Positions 1 through 9,561 are shown, numbered from the stretch's first letter. The stretch is DNA of 64,000 nt from Chryseobacterium sp. KLBC 52 (GCF_003347605.1 NZ_QDFZ01000005.1:62001-126000), one strand, 5' to 3'. Translations and numbers: made by a program. Notes: a model not told the origin generated them from the sequence alone.

Positions 1-2
1 CG

Positions 3-884
3 CTTCCGTATTTAAAAGAAGGAAATGTAAAGCTCCAGGTGATGGCTATATATTCAGCAACAGGAGAGCATAGTACAGTTTATGGAGCAAAGCAGAGTGA
101 AATTTTTTCAGATTTCCTGCAAAATGAAAGTTTTTTCTTATTTAATGGTAACAATTATAAAAATTCTGAAAACTCGGACAAAGTAGGGATTATTGCTGCC
201 ATTGAAAATGCGTCCGGCTTTTGTAGTGAAGACGATACTCTTGATGCTGGTTTTAAAAATCTGGAAGCGATGATTGAAAAAACACAACGGGTTTTTTATC
301 TGGGAATAACCCATCATACTGAAAACCGCTTTGGAGGTGGAAACAATTCTGATGTTGGATTGAAAGATGACGGAAAAGTCCTTCTTGATTATGTATCCGA
401 AAAAAACATTGCTATTGATCTTGCTCATACCAGTGATCAGCTTGCCTACGGAATACTTACTTATATCGATCAGAGAAACTATAAGATTCCTATTCTGGCC
501 AGTCATTCCAACTACAGAAAGGTTCATGACAAAAAAAGAAACCTTCCTGATGAACTGGCAAAAGAGGTAATTAAAAGAAAGGGTTTAATAGGACTTAATT
601 TTATCCGTAACTGTGTTGATGAGAAAAATCCTGAGATTTTATATGAACATATTCAGTATGGTCTTGATTTAGGAGGAGAAGATGCAATTGCTTATGGAGC
701 CGATTTTTTCTTTTGCAAAAACCATCCGGATAAATCGCGTCATCCTTTTTTCTTTGAAGGATATGATGATGCATCTGCTTTTAATGCGATCAATACAGAG
801 ATTGAAAAGCGCTTTTCTTCTGAACTGGTTGAAAAAATCAGTCATAAAAATGCACTGAATTTTATAGAAAACCTATACAAATAA
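3..884 (+). CDS. Membrane dipeptidase (peptidase M19), 5' partial
   Basis: This is the C-terminal part of a zinc-dependent dipeptidase of the renal-dipeptidase (M19) family. The frame is open to the left edge of the window. Residues LPYLKEG, read just before the first in-frame GTG/ATG (39/42), match the region that follows the N-terminal metal motif in this family. The true start is therefore outside, and the ATG at 42 is not a real start. Visible family motifs are a THHTENRFGGG stretch (about 307-341), an IDLAHTSD segment (about 415-438) and an LASHSN segment (about 497-514), which correspond to the metal and substrate His region. The family hydrolyses dipeptides, sometimes with D-residues. 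Signal peptide and N-terminal zinc ligands cannot be seen here. The family call is firm; the substrate is unknown. Confidence 0.85.
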   Translation, partial: LPYLKEGNVKLQVMAIYSATGEHSTVYGAKQSEIFSDFLQNESFFLFNGNNYKNSENSDKVGIIAAIENASGFCSEDDTLDAGFKNLEAMIEKTQRVFYLGITHHTENRFGGGNNSDVGLKDDGKVLLDYVSEKNIAIDLAHTSDQLAYGILTYIDQRNYKIPILASHSNYRKVHDKKRNLPDELAKEVIKRKGLIGLNFIRNCVDEKNPEILYEHIQYGLDLGGEDAIAYGADFFFCKNHPDKSRHPFFFEGYDDASAFNAINTEIEKRFSSELVEKISHKNALNFIENLYK

Positions 885-916
885 AATCATTTTTGTCTGA
901 TTAAATCAAAGCATAA

Positions 917-1073
917 TTAACAGGTCGCTCCTATGGAGCTTTATTTTGAGAGCACTTCATTTTTTCTATTAACAGTAAATCCCGATGGGATTAAATTCAG
1001 CTCCAATAGGAGCTAACGGTTAATAGTACGTAATTTGTTTTAAAATGATAGCTCCAGAGGAGCGACCTGTTAA
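917..1073. repeat. REP-like inverted-repeat element
   Basis: The left arm, TTAACAGGTCGCTCC (917-931) running on to TATGGAGCT, is matched by AGCTCCAGAGGAGCGACCTGTTAA at 1050-1073 on the opposite strand, with one mismatch over about 24 bases. Between the arms are two smaller GCTCC/GGAGC hairpins (around 998-1015) and a TCCCGATGGGA hairpin. The whole unit could fold as a clustered palindrome, like the REP/BIME units seen between flavobacterial genes. No coding frame is present. Confidence 0.7.
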
Positions 1074-1114
1074 TACATGCTGTAAATATTGCGTTTTACA
1101 ATTTTAGATGATTT

Positions 1115-1185
1115 ATTCTCTCGCAGATTAAATTAAGCAGATTTTTTATGTTGATCTGCAAAATCAGCTCAATCTGCGAGAAATT
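1115..1185. repeat. TCTCGCAGATT inverted repeat, copy 1
   Basis: The outer arms TTCTCTCGCAGATT and AATCTGCGAGAA enclose a second pair, GCAGAT/ATCTGC. Related copies lie at 54452-54510, 57935-58012 and 58698-58776, so this is a dispersed element and not a gene-specific terminator. Together with the element at 917-1073 it fills most of the 394-base gap between the dipeptidase and the next gene. Confidence 0.7.
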
Positions 1186-1278
1186 ATTTTTAAAAGAAAT
1201 GAATGATTTGTAATGTTTAATTTTACATTAAATAAATGGTGTTAAATCACTTTAAAACAATTTTTTATGTGTTTTTAT

Positions 1279-2823
1279 TTAATGCTTTCTTTTATACTTT
1301 ACTTTCTGCTTGATAATCTCAATCACATCTACATTCCGGACTTTAGATTTAATCCATCCATGAATATCAATATAGAATAATGAACGTCTGTAATACTCAT
1401 TATTGGAATATTCTTCCAGCTTTTTATCAAAACTTTCAAATGCTTTTTGTCTCTGATCCGGTACCTGATTATTCAGGTTCTTAAAAAACTGAATGCTTTC
1501 AAAATGGAATTCTTCCGGTTTCTTCATTTTCCTGGCAAACTTCAAAGTAGAAGTAATAAATTCATCATAATCTTCATCATTTCCAGACTCATATTTTGCC
1601 ATCAAGATCAGAATCCGTGTATGGAACAACAGGTCTTCCTGTACATTTCCTTTGGATTCAATGACCCTCATAGAATATTCAATGGATTTTTCAAACATTT
1701 TACTGCCGAAGAACATGGCTGCCATTTTAAGGTAGAGAATCATAAAATGGTGCTCATCAATTCTTTCCCGGAGCTTTTCCATTTTTAATTCCACTTCAGG
1801 AATAAGCTTGGTTCCTGTGAAGAATTCTCCCTTTACAAAGTGAATATTCATCAATGTATTGTATTGGGTAAGGAAAATAAGGGACTGTAGGTTTTCGTTC
1901 TGAACAAAATTCTCCGCATGTACCATTGTATTGAAATTCTCAAAATGTTCCTCCAGAATATCAATATTTCCATATAAAAACAGAATTTTCAGCAGATAAG
2001 TATTCCCTTTGATATACCAGACAGGATGGCTGTAAATCATTTCAGGCTTCTTGTGAAAAAGATCTACCCATTGGTAGGCATATTTCAACGTGTATTTATA
2101 ATCCTGCAAAAGCTGGTTTTTCCATACATGGGCTTTATAATACCATAATTTCTCGGTGAAATTCAGTTTTTCAGGGTTGATGTTTTTAATCTCGGAGTTA
2201 AAAACGTCCATGACTTCCTGTCGGTCTGCATCATTTTTTACATAACCATGGGTGAGCATTTCGCTATATAATTTCAGCGAAAGGTTGGATAATTTTGTTG
2301 TATAACGGTTTTGTTTACTGATCTCCTGAGACTGCTTGATAAGCTCTTCGGCACGGCCTTCAATACTTCGTGTAATGAATTGTGATTCAATTACTTTTTC
2401 AAGGTCTATGATTTCTGAGGCAATACTTTTTTCATCCAGTTCCAAAGCTGTTTGTTTGGTCTTGTCCAGTATTTTTAAAGCCTGCTTGTAAAGTCCTTTC
2501 TGATACAGGATATTGGCAAAATCCAACTGTTCACGAAGCTGGATTCTATAGTTCTGATGACTTGGGTTCATACGGAGGCTCACCAGGATCTGTTTGTAAA
2601 GATGGGCTTTAAGGTTAGAAAGCTGTTGTTTTGTAGATATTTTTTTCTCAATAATAATACTTTCGTCATATTCTTTCATCTTGTCCATCTCAGAAAATAA
2701 CAATAGAAATTTGGCATCCACGTTAATTCCGAGCCGGTTTACGTAGAGCTTAAACTGTCTTTTTTCAGAGGTCGTCAATGACTTTACCAGTACAAACAAA
2801 AAATCTTTCTGCAATTCTGCCAT
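1279..2823 (-). CDS. Conserved hypothetical protein, alpha-helical, 514 aa
   Basis: I do not recognise a named family. The protein starts MAELQKDFLF, has no signal peptide or membrane segment, and is rich in Leu, Lys, Glu and Tyr. It has repeated helical stretches such as YQKGLYKQALKILDK (around residues 110-125) that look like degenerate TPR/solenoid units. The C-terminus is strongly basic. It is probably a cytoplasmic scaffold or regulatory solenoid. It is transcribed away from leuA, and the 148-base gap holds candidate promoters for both directions. The ATG at 2823 is the only reasonable start. Function is unknown and any link to leucine synthesis is unsupported. Confidence 0.75.
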   Translation of the reverse strand: MAELQKDFLFVLVKSLTTSEKRQFKLYVNRLGINVDAKFLLLFSEMDKMKEYDESIIIEKKISTKQQLSNLKAHLYKQILVSLRMNPSHQNYRIQLREQLDFANILYQKGLYKQALKILDKTKQTALELDEKSIASEIIDLEKVIESQFITRSIEGRAEELIKQSQEISKQNRYTTKLSNLSLKLYSEMLTHGYVKNDADRQEVMDVFNSEIKNINPEKLNFTEKLWYYKAHVWKNQLLQDYKYTLKYAYQWVDLFHKKPEMIYSHPVWYIKGNTYLLKILFLYGNIDILEEHFENFNTMVHAENFVQNENLQSLIFLTQYNTLMNIHFVKGEFFTGTKLIPEVELKMEKLRERIDEHHFMILYLKMAAMFFGSKMFEKSIEYSMRVIESKGNVQEDLLFHTRILILMAKYESGNDEDYDEFITSTLKFARKMKKPEEFHFESIQFFKNLNNQVPDQRQKAFESFDKKLEEYSNNEYYRRSLFYIDIHGWIKSKVRNVDVIEIIKQKVKYKRKH

Positions 2824-2863
2824 TGTAAATTTTAAGGAATTAAATTATTGATTAATAAATAAA

Positions 2864-2871
2864 TACATTTG
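2864..2871 (+). promoter_or_regulatory. Candidate -7 box TACATTTG for leuA
   Basis: TACATTTG matches the Bacteroidota TAnnTTTG box and would give a leader of about 95 nt before leuA. No clear TTTG -33 element is seen at the right spacing, so this is tentative. Confidence 0.35.
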
Positions 2872-2946
2872 TTTTTCGAGCTGTTGAATATTGTAATTTT
2901 CAGGAAAAGTGAAAATAAAAAAATATCGCAAGCTGTAGTTTTGAGC

Positions 2947-2954
2947 CAAAATTA
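2947..2954 (-). promoter_or_regulatory. Candidate -7 box TAATTTTG, minus strand
   Basis: On the minus strand this reads TAATTTTG and would drive the 514-residue gene with a leader of about 115 nt. It overlaps the leuA leader, so transcription of the two genes may interfere. Confidence 0.35.
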
Positions 2955-2971
2955 AGTAAAAAACTTCACTT

Positions 2972-4135
2972 ATGAATTCCGAAAAAATCGAAATATTTGA
3001 TACGACACTGAGAGATGGGGAACAGGTTCCGGGATGCAAACTGAATACGGAACAAAAACTGGTAATTGCTGAAAGGCTTGATGAATTAGGGATTGATATT
3101 ATCGAGGCAGGATTCCCAATTTCCAGCCCCGGAGATTTTGAATCGGTTTCAGAAATTTCAAAACTGGTGAAAAATGCTAAGGTATGCGGACTCACAAGAG
3201 CGAACAAAAAAGATATTGATGTAGCGGCAGAAGCGCTGAAGTTGGCAAAGAAACCAAGAATCCATACAGGAATCGGAACTTCTGATTCTCATATTAAATA
3301 CAAATTCAACTCCACAAGAGAAGATATTATTGAAAGAGCAGCTGATGCAGTAAGATATGCGAAAACCTATGTGGAGGACGTTGAATTTTATGCCGAAGAT
3401 GCCGGAAGAACAGATAATGAGTATCTGGCAAGAGTTTGTGAAGCTGTGATCAAAGCAGGGGCAACGGTTCTGAATATTCCTGATACCACAGGATATTGCT
3501 TACCGGAAGAATATGGTCAGAAAATAAAATACCTGAAAGAAAACGTAAAAGGAATTGAAAAAGCAGTGCTTTCATGCCATTGTCATAATGATCTTGGACT
3601 GGCGACTGCCAATTCTATTGCCGGAGCGATCAACGGAGCGCGTCAGATTGAATGTACCATCAACGGATTGGGAGAAAGAGCAGGAAATACAGCGTTGGAA
3701 GAAGTCGTCATGATTTTAAAACAGCATAAAGATTTGAATCTGCATACTGATGTGAATTCCAGAATGCTGAATGAAATGAGCGCAATGGTATCTGATCTGA
3801 TGGGAATGTCTGTACAACCAAACAAAGCCATCGTAGGAGCTAATGCCTTTGCTCACAGCTCAGGAATTCATCAGGATGGGGTGATTAAAAACAGGGAAAC
3901 GTATGAGATCATTGATCCAGCAGAAGTAGGAGTGAATGCGTCTTCCATTATTCTTACAGCAAGAAGTGGACGCTCAGCATTAGCTTACCGTTTCAAGCAT
4001 ATCGGTTATGAAGTGACCAAAAATGAACTTGATTTTCTGTATCAGGAATTTTTGAAAATTGCTGACCTTAAAAAAGAAATAGGAAATGATGATCTGAGCC
4101 TGATGATGGATTCTTTCAGTAGAAAAATAGGATAG
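2972..4135 (+). CDS. leuA: 2-isopropylmalate synthase, short form
   Basis: LeuA condenses acetyl-CoA with 2-oxoisovalerate, the first committed step of leucine synthesis. Visible motifs are [10 protein letters not shown] (residues 9-18), the HCHNDLG metal motif (H203, H205, N206, D207) and SSGIHQDG near 297-303. The protein is 387 residues and ends soon after the catalytic barrel and its helical extension. The C-terminal LeuA dimer/allosteric domain of the roughly 510-570-residue forms is absent, so leucine feedback may be weak or work differently. Related enzymes (homocitrate and citramalate synthases) share these motifs, but leuC, leuD and leuB immediately downstream support LeuA. leuC starts 28 bp after its stop. 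Confidence 0.92.
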   Translation: MNSEKIEIFDTTLRDGEQVPGCKLNTEQKLVIAERLDELGIDIIEAGFPISSPGDFESVSEISKLVKNAKVCGLTRANKKDIDVAAEALKLAKKPRIHTGIGTSDSHIKYKFNSTREDIIERAADAVRYAKTYVEDVEFYAEDAGRTDNEYLARVCEAVIKAGATVLNIPDTTGYCLPEEYGQKIKYLKENVKGIEKAVLSCHCHNDLGLATANSIAGAINGARQIECTINGLGERAGNTALEEVVMILKQHKDLNLHTDVNSRMLNEMSAMVSDLMGMSVQPNKAIVGANAFAHSSGIHQDGVIKNRETYEIIDPAEVGVNASSIILTARSGRSALAYRFKHIGYEVTKNELDFLYQEFLKIADLKKEIGNDDLSLMMDSFSRKIG

Positions 4136-4163
4136 GTTTGATTAAATCAAGATAAAGTAAACA

Positions 4164-5552
4164 ATGAACAACAGTAAAAAGACACTTTTTGATAAAGTTT
4201 GGGACGCTCACGTGGTAGAAACCATTCCTGACGGACCTCAGATCATTTATATAGACAAACATCTTATTCATGAGGTAACCAGCCCTCAGGCTTTTGCGGA
4301 ACTTGAATCCAGAAACCTGGAAATATTCAGACCGGAACAGATTGTAGCTACTGCGGATCACAACGTACCTACTTTACACCAGGAGCAGCCTATTAAAGAT
4401 GAACTTTCAAGAAATCAGGTAGAACAGCTTACAGAAAACTGTAAGAAAAACAATATTGAACTTTTTGGGTTAGGACACCCATATCAGGGAATTGTTCATA
4501 TCATCGCCCCGGAACTGGGGATTACGCAGCCGGGAATGAGTATTGTGTGTGGCGACAGCCATACCTCTACGCACGGAGCATTTGGATCTATTGCTTTTGG
4601 GATTGGAACCAGCCAGGTGGCTCAGGTATTTGCCAGCCAGTGTTTATTGCTGAACAAGCCAAAATCAATGAGGATAACCGTTAATGGTACACTTAATGAA
4701 AATGTTCAGCCTAAAGATGTAATTCTTTATATCATTTCAAAAATAGGAACAGATGGAGGAACAGGATATTTCTGTGAATATGCAGGGAATGTATTTGAAG
4801 AAATGTCCATGGAAGGAAGAATGACAGTCTGCAATATGAGTATTGAAATGGGTGCCAGAGGAGGAATGATTGCTCCTGATGAAACCACTTTTGAATACGT
4901 GAAGGGAAGAAAGTTTGCACCTCAAGGAGAAGAGTGGAATGAAAAAGTAGCGTATTGGAAAACGCTGAAGACAGATGAAGGAGCTATTTTTGATGAAGAA
5001 CTCAGCTTTGATGCTTCGGATATTTACCCAATGATTACGTATGGTACCAATCCGGGAATGGGGATTTCAATCCGCGAAGTGATTCCGGCACCGCAAAATG
5101 AATCGGAAGAGAAGGCATTGAAATATATGGGACTGGAAGCCGGACAGGCGGTAAATAGTATTAAGGTTAATTATGTTTTCATAGGAAGCTGTACCAATGC
5201 AAGAATAGAAGATTTTCGTTCTGCCGCTCAGTATATCAAAGGAAAAAGTAAATCTGAGGCTGTAAAAGCACTGATTGTTCCCGGATCTCAACAGGTGGTT
5301 AAACAGATTTATGAGGAAGGACTGGATAAAATATTCAGTGATGCAGGGTTTCAGATCCGTCAGCCGGGATGTTCGGCATGTCTGGCGATGAATGATGATA
5401 AAATTCCGGAAGGAGAATATTGTGTTTCCACTTCCAACAGAAATTTTGAAGGCAGACAGGGACAAGGTTCAAGGACTATTCTTGCCAGCCCGCTTACTGC
5501 AGCAAAAGCAGCCATAGAAGGTAAAATTTCAGCTTTTGAAAGTGTAAACTAA
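4164..5552 (+). CDS. leuC: 3-isopropylmalate dehydratase large subunit
   Basis: LeuC with LeuD isomerises 2-isopropylmalate to 3-isopropylmalate, using a [4Fe-4S] cluster. The aconitase-family signatures are clear: [13 protein letters not shown] (129-141), [11 protein letters not shown] (341-351) and [10 protein letters not shown] (401-410). The cluster ligands are C343, C403 and C406. At 462 residues it is the normal length for bacterial LeuC. It is the second gene of the leuACDB cluster. The gap to leuD (200 bp) is unusually long for an operon and is filled by an inverted-repeat element. Confidence 0.97.
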   Translation: MNNSKKTLFDKVWDAHVVETIPDGPQIIYIDKHLIHEVTSPQAFAELESRNLEIFRPEQIVATADHNVPTLHQEQPIKDELSRNQVEQLTENCKKNNIELFGLGHPYQGIVHIIAPELGITQPGMSIVCGDSHTSTHGAFGSIAFGIGTSQVAQVFASQCLLLNKPKSMRITVNGTLNENVQPKDVILYIISKIGTDGGTGYFCEYAGNVFEEMSMEGRMTVCNMSIEMGARGGMIAPDETTFEYVKGRKFAPQGEEWNEKVAYWKTLKTDEGAIFDEELSFDASDIYPMITYGTNPGMGISIREVIPAPQNESEEKALKYMGLEAGQAVNSIKVNYVFIGSCTNARIEDFRSAAQYIKGKSKSEAVKALIVPGSQQVVKQIYEEGLDKIFSDAGFQIRQPGCSACLAMNDDKIPEGEYCVSTSNRNFEGRQGQGSRTILASPLTAAKAAIEGKISAFESVN

Positions 5553-5561
5553 AAAGAATTT

Positions 5562-5728
5562 AACTACAAAGACACAAAAGATGATAACACTTAAGTAAGA
5601 AGAAGGTTCCATTTGCTTGTAGAAAAGAACACTTAAGTTTTTTGAAAATCTTCGATTTTCACTCTTATGTGAACTTCAGTTAAGTAAATTGAAAAGTAAA
5701 AAAGAAAACTTTTGTGCCTTTTGTGGTT
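5562..5728. repeat. Inverted-repeat element between leuC and leuD
   Basis: The arms AACTACAAAGACACAAAAG (5562-5580) and CTTTTGTGCCTTTTGTGGTT (5709-5728) are near-perfect reverse complements. Inside, ACACTTAAGT occurs twice (5587-5596 and 5629-5638), and a GAAAATC/GATTTTC hairpin sits at about 5644-5660. No start codon or frame fits a gene. The element splits an otherwise compact operon and could act as an RNA processing or attenuation site. Confidence 0.65.
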
Positions 5729-5752
5729 CCAAGTCTAAACAATATAGAATAA

Positions 5753-6361
5753 ATGCAAAAATTAGTTGTTTTAAAATCCCGTGCAGTTCCACTGCCGGCA
5801 GAAAATATAGATACAGACCAGATTATTCCGGCAAGATTCCTGAAAAGTATAGACAGAAAAGGGTTCGGAGAAAATCTGTTCAGAGACTGGAGGTTCAATA
5901 TTCATACAGGAGAACCGAATCCGGATTTTGTTTTAAACAATCCTAAATTCGAAGGTGAAATTTTAGTGGCAGGAAATAACTTCGGTTGTGGAAGCAGCCG
6001 CGAACATGCAGCCTGGTCTTTGACCGATTATGGCTTTAAAGTAATTGTTTCCAGTTATTTCGCCGACATCTTTAAAGGAAATGCTCTCAATAACGGACTT
6101 CTTCCTGTAAAGGTTTCTGAAGAATTTTTAAAAGAAATATTAGACGGAATCAATGAAAATCCTGATCATGAAATCGCTATTGATGTGGAATTACAGTCGA
6201 TCAGCTTTAAAGATACCACGGAAACCTTTGAATTAGATTCTTATAAAAAAATATGCCTGCTGAATGGCTATGACGATATTGATTTTTTAATCAGCAGAAA
6301 GCAGGCGATCACAGAATTCGAATTAAAAACACAAAAAGCAAATGAGCGACAATTATTTTAA
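5753..6361 (+). CDS. leuD: 3-isopropylmalate dehydratase small subunit
   Basis: LeuD is the swivelling small subunit of isopropylmalate isomerase. It carries the signature [15 protein letters not shown] (around residues 75-89), which binds substrate and docks on LeuC. N-terminal residues [11 protein letters not shown] are typical of the family. Length is 202 residues, as expected. The stop overlaps leuB by 20 bases (leuB ATG at 6342), so the two are probably translationally coupled. Confidence 0.96.
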   Translation: MQKLVVLKSRAVPLPAENIDTDQIIPARFLKSIDRKGFGENLFRDWRFNIHTGEPNPDFVLNNPKFEGEILVAGNNFGCGSSREHAAWSLTDYGFKVIVSSYFADIFKGNALNNGLLPVKVSEEFLKEILDGINENPDHEIAIDVELQSISFKDTTETFELDSYKKICLLNGYDDIDFLISRKQAITEFELKTQKANERQLF

Positions 6362-7466
6362 AATCGCGGTTCTTCCCGGAGATGGGATTGGCCCGGAAAT
6401 TATCAGTGAAAGCATTAAAATATTGGATGCTATCGCTGAAGTGTTTCAATGTAAATTTCATTTTGACTATGGATTAATCGGTGCAGAAGCTATTTTTAAA
6501 ACAGGAAATCCTTTGCCCGAAGAAACGTTGAAAATATGTAAAGAATCTGATGCCGTGCTTTTCGGGGCAATTGGAGATCCGGTTTTTGATAATAATCCGG
6601 AAGCGAAAGTGAGACCGGAACAGGGATTATTGAAACTTCGTAAAGAGTTGGGACTGTTTGCCAATATCCGCCCGTTAAAAACGTATGCATCTCTTATTGA
6701 TAAAAGTCCTTTGAAAAGAGAAATTATTGAAGGAGCTGATATCCAGATCTTCAGAGAGCTGGTAAGCGGAATCTATTTTGGTGAAAAATTTACAGATCCG
6801 GAAGGAGCTTATGCTTATGACATCTGCAAATACAGTCGCGAAGATATTATTCCGATTGCGCATATGGCATTCCAGGAAGCTCACAAAAGGAAGAAAAAAC
6901 TTACCCTTATTGATAAAGCTAATGTTCTGGATACTTCAAGATTATGGAGAAAGACCTGTCAGGAAATTGCACCTGAATATCCGGATGTACAGCTTGATTA
7001 TATGTTTGTAGACAATGCAGCCATGCAGCTGATTCTTAATCCTAAGCATTTTGATGTTATTGTAACGGAAAACATGTTTGGAGATATTATTTCGGATGAA
7101 GCAAGTGTGATCGGAGGTTCTATCGGCTTGCTGCCATCTGCCTCAGTAGGAGAGAAGAATGCTTTGTTTGAGCCTATTCATGGGTCTTACCCACAAGCAA
7201 AAGGAAAAGGAATTGCCAATCCTGTTGCTTCTATTTTAAGTGTGGCTATGATGCTGGATCATCTTAATTTGAAAACGGCAGCAGATAAATTAAGACAATC
7301 TGTAGAACATGCTATTGAGAACAAGTATGTCACGATTGATCTTAATACCAAACAATATTACTCAACAAGTGAAGTGGGAAGCTTTATTGCCGACCATATC
7401 AGATATTCCGAGAAGTCATATTACAATTTTGAAAATATCAAGATCGGAAAATCAACCATTGTATAG
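6342..7466 (+). CDS. leuB: 3-isopropylmalate dehydrogenase
   Basis: LeuB oxidises and decarboxylates 3-isopropylmalate with NAD+ to give 2-oxoisocaproate. The frame has [10 protein letters not shown] (11-20), the catalytic Tyr/Lys pair Y145 and K192 (in DKANV), metal ligands D224, D248 and D252, and the NAD-loop segment [10 protein letters not shown]. Its 374 residues are a normal length. It overlaps the end of leuD and is followed after about 30 bp by a strong hairpin terminator, so the leucine operon ends here. Confidence 0.97.
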   Translation: MSDNYFKIAVLPGDGIGPEIISESIKILDAIAEVFQCKFHFDYGLIGAEAIFKTGNPLPEETLKICKESDAVLFGAIGDPVFDNNPEAKVRPEQGLLKLRKELGLFANIRPLKTYASLIDKSPLKREIIEGADIQIFRELVSGIYFGEKFTDPEGAYAYDICKYSREDIIPIAHMAFQEAHKRKKKLTLIDKANVLDTSRLWRKTCQEIAPEYPDVQLDYMFVDNAAMQLILNPKHFDVIVTENMFGDIISDEASVIGGSIGLLPSASVGEKNALFEPIHGSYPQAKGKGIANPVASILSVAMMLDHLNLKTAADKLRQSVEHAIENKYVTIDLNTKQYYSTSEVGSFIADHIRYSEKSYYNFENIKIGKSTIV

Positions 7467-7496
7467 AAACAAAAGTTCAGTTAGATAGTTAGAAAG

Positions 7497-7530
7497 AAAA
7501 GTTCCGCCTCGTATGAGACGGAACTTTTCG
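7497..7530. terminator. Bidirectional hairpin terminator after leuB
   Basis: AAAAGTTCCGCCTC pairs with GAGACGGAACTTTT (one G-U pair). T-rich flanks on both sides let it serve leuB and the convergent minus-strand gene at 7555-7740. Confidence 0.85.
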
Positions 7531-7554
7531 TTATAATAGAGCGTTGTCGCCCTT

Positions 7555-7740
7555 TTATTTTTTTGTGTTATCTGTTTTTCCTGATTTGTTTTTGGAAGAC
7601 TTCTGCACATCTTCTTTATCAATATCAGGCGGATTGGTCTTTTTTGATGCTGCAGGAATATTCTGGAAATCCTGATTTTGCTTTTGGGTTTCTGCGGTAT
7701 TGGCAGATTCTTTCTTAGTGGTTTTTCCTTTTCTATCCAT
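7555..7740 (-). CDS. Small basic hypothetical protein, 61 aa
   Basis: An ATG at 7740 opens a 61-residue frame. It is dominated by Lys, Asn, Gln, Ser, Thr and Asp (MDRKGKTTKK to the C-terminal KTDNTKK), with no hydrophobic core. It should be soluble and disordered. It stands alone between two minus-strand neighbours and shares the leuB terminator. A longer overlapping frame (7452-7796) runs through that terminator and looks less protein-like. Function is unknown, and whether it is translated is not certain. Confidence 0.5.
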   Translation of the reverse strand: MDRKGKTTKKESANTAETQKQNQDFQNIPAASKKTNPPDIDKEDVQKSSKNKSGKTDNTKK

Positions 7741-7813
7741 GATTTTGATTTTAAAGTGTCAACAATATGGATGATATCATTCAAAGGGTTTGCCAAACAG
7801 AAATATTTTATCC

Positions 7814-8419
7814 CTAAAGTCCCAGAATACCAATTTTTCCGGTTTTATCTTCTATTTCATAATTTAAAGCCTTAGCCAGAACAAAAACATTATTCAGATT
7901 TTCCATGAGCTGTTTACGGCCTTCAGTTCTCAACTGATTCTGGTCAATTGATTTTTCTGCCGTTTCCTTTGCTTTAGCAGTAACATTTTTAATGTCTTTT
8001 TCCGAGATTCTGTTAATAAAAGAATCATCCAGAGATTGGATTTCAACACTTGGAGTAATTCTGATCTCTGCATCAGGAAGCTCGGTAATAATAAGCTTTT
8101 TATTGATGGAATCTACTTCGATCTTCATTTTATTAAGATCATACGAAACCTGTGCATTGGTCTTGGTATAAGTAATAATGCTGTTGCTGGAAATTTCCTT
8201 ACCAAAAACTTCATAGCCCATTTTGGTTTTCTGCATGCTGGAAGTATTCTGCTCCATAACCACCATCTTATTCATCTTTGAAATCTGATTGGTCAGAATA
8301 TAATAATCTGACTTTTCAGTTTTATTTCCCAGGTTCAGACATGATTTCAGACCCAAAAACAGCAGCACCATTGCACCGGCACCGGCTACAAAAGATAATA
8401 TTGTTCTATAATTTCTCAA
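7814..8419 (-). CDS. DUF4230 domain protein, membrane-anchored
   Basis: The 201-residue protein has one N-terminal membrane segment (about residues 7-30, LSFVAGAGAMVLLFLGLKSC). A DUF4230-type region follows: SKMNKMVVMEQN, a beta-rich part with IVEVDS-like strands, then a charged helix AKAKETAEKSIDQNQLRTEGRKQL. It is probably anchored in the inner membrane with the domain outside the cytoplasm. The start appears to be TTG at 8419, 3 bases after the stop of the upstream thioredoxin-like gene, so translation is probably coupled. The biochemical role of DUF4230 is unknown. Confidence 0.8.
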   Translation of the reverse strand: MRNYRTILSFVAGAGAMVLLFLGLKSCLNLGNKTEKSDYYILTNQISKMNKMVVMEQNTSSMQKTKMGYEVFGKEISSNSIITYTKTNAQVSYDLNKMKIEVDSINKKLIITELPDAEIRITPSVEIQSLDDSFINRISEKDIKNVTAKAKETAEKSIDQNQLRTEGRKQLMENLNNVFVLAKALNYEIEDKTGKIGILGL

Positions 8420-8422
8420 AAT

Positions 8423-8986
8423 CTATTTAAAAATTTCTTTGATAACAGATGAATCATTCTTTTTAAGAATTTGAACCAAATCCCTTTCAATATATCCTGT
8501 AGTAGGCATTTCTATAATTCTACCTACTTCTTTTCCATATCTTTTAAGAATAATGGTAGGAACTTTCTGCAGATTGTAAAGACTTTCGTCTCCGGTAGGA
8601 GATTCTTTCTTACGGTTAACAGCAATAATATTCAATTTACTTTCCGGATAACTTACAGCTTCCAATATTTTCATCAGTCTTGGAAAATCTCTGTGGCTGT
8701 CTTCACACCAGGTTCCCATGAAAACAATAATATCATAGGTTCCGATTTTCTCTTTTTTTAATTCACTGACTGCTTTTTGATCAAGAACATATTCATCATG
8801 TTCTTTCACATACCAATCTGCGTAAGGAGCTTTTAAAAATTGCTCTTTCAACTGGTTTCCCAAAAGCATTTTGCCGTCATTCTGCGTTTCAACTTCACGG
8901 TTTACCACAACTTTTTGTGCGGTAAGCTGTTGTGCTGCTAAAAACAAGCTTGAAAAGGCAACAATATTGGTAATAAATTTTTTCAT
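8423..8986 (-). CDS. Exported thioredoxin-fold protein with single active-site Cys
   Basis: An N-terminal signal peptide (cleavage likely after LTAQ, residue 24) is followed by a thioredoxin-like fold. The strand IIVFMGTWCEDSH (87-99) sits where a classical thioredoxin has WCGPC, and VPTIILKRYGKEVGR gives the cis-Pro loop. Only C94 is present, because the second Cys of CXXC is replaced by Ser. It probably acts in the periplasm on mixed disulfides, or is not a disulfide reductase at all. It is the middle gene of a three-gene minus-strand operon, 3 bp from each neighbour. Confidence 0.8.
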   Translation of the reverse strand: MKKFITNIVAFSSLFLAAQQLTAQKVVVNREVETQNDGKMLLGNQLKEQFLKAPYADWYVKEHDEYVLDQKAVSELKKEKIGTYDIIVFMGTWCEDSHRDFPRLMKILEAVSYPESKLNIIAVNRKKESPTGDESLYNLQKVPTIILKRYGKEVGRIIEMPTTGYIERDLVQILKKNDSSVIKEIFK

Positions 8987-8989
8987 ATT

Positions 8990-9457
8990 TTATTTTTCGA
9001 TAATTGATTTTAAATCAGCAGGAGAATAGTATTTGTTTTTCAGCACTTTATGATCCGCCTGTCTGTAAACATTGAATTTTTCTCCAGACTTTTCATAAAA
9101 AGATTCTACTTCCTTCGCTTTGTAAAATTCAACAGTTTCCTTTGCCTGCTCTTCATTATCACATGCTTTCGACATATTGGAGCGCTGAACTTCGTTGAAT
9201 AGCTCTACAAATTTGTTGCCAAGTCCGAATTCCAGTACCGCACCACTCAAAACATACTGAAGATCACACAATGCGTCAGCAATTTCTACAATATTATTGT
9301 CAGCAATCGCCTGCTTCAGTTCGTTTAATTCTTCCTGTAAAAGTTCTACTCTAAGATTGCATCTTTCCGGAGAAGGAATTTGTGGGGTATCTAAAATAGG
9401 GGCTTTGAAAGTAGTATGGAATTCTGCTACTTGGTTCAGACTATCAATTTTATCCAT
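8990..9457 (-). CDS. MazG-like nucleotide pyrophosphohydrolase
   Basis: This all-alpha NTP-pyrophosphohydrolase-like protein shows the metal-binding pattern EELLQEELNELKQAI, then EIADALCDLQYV. These are the paired E-x2-E and E-x2-D motifs of the MazG/PRA-PH/dUTPase superfamily. It would hydrolyse a non-canonical or surplus NTP to NMP. I chose the ATG at 9457 (MDKIDSLNQ) over an upstream TTG that adds seven unlikely residues, giving 155 aa. It is the first gene of the operon with the thioredoxin-fold and DUF4230 genes. The nucleotide substrate is unknown. Confidence 0.82.
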   Translation of the reverse strand: MDKIDSLNQVAEFHTTFKAPILDTPQIPSPERCNLRVELLQEELNELKQAIADNNIVEIADALCDLQYVLSGAVLEFGLGNKFVELFNEVQRSNMSKACDNEEQAKETVEFYKAKEVESFYEKSGEKFNVYRQADHKVLKNKYYSPADLKSIIEK

Positions 9458-9561
9458 GAATTTTTTTATTTCCCACAAAGATAGAAAAGGATTTGTAAAA
9501 TGTGAAATGTACAGGAGTAAAATATGAGACCCAAAAGCGCAGGCTGTCTAATGTTTTTATT

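Noticed and set aside
2872..2971. Possible leucine attenuator leader before leuA
   Set aside because: There is no short Leu-rich ORF and no competing hairpin pair that I can see.
7452..7796. 114-residue minus-strand frame overlapping the small basic protein
   Set aside because: It reads through the leuB terminator and has unlikely composition; the 61-residue frame starting at 7740 is better.
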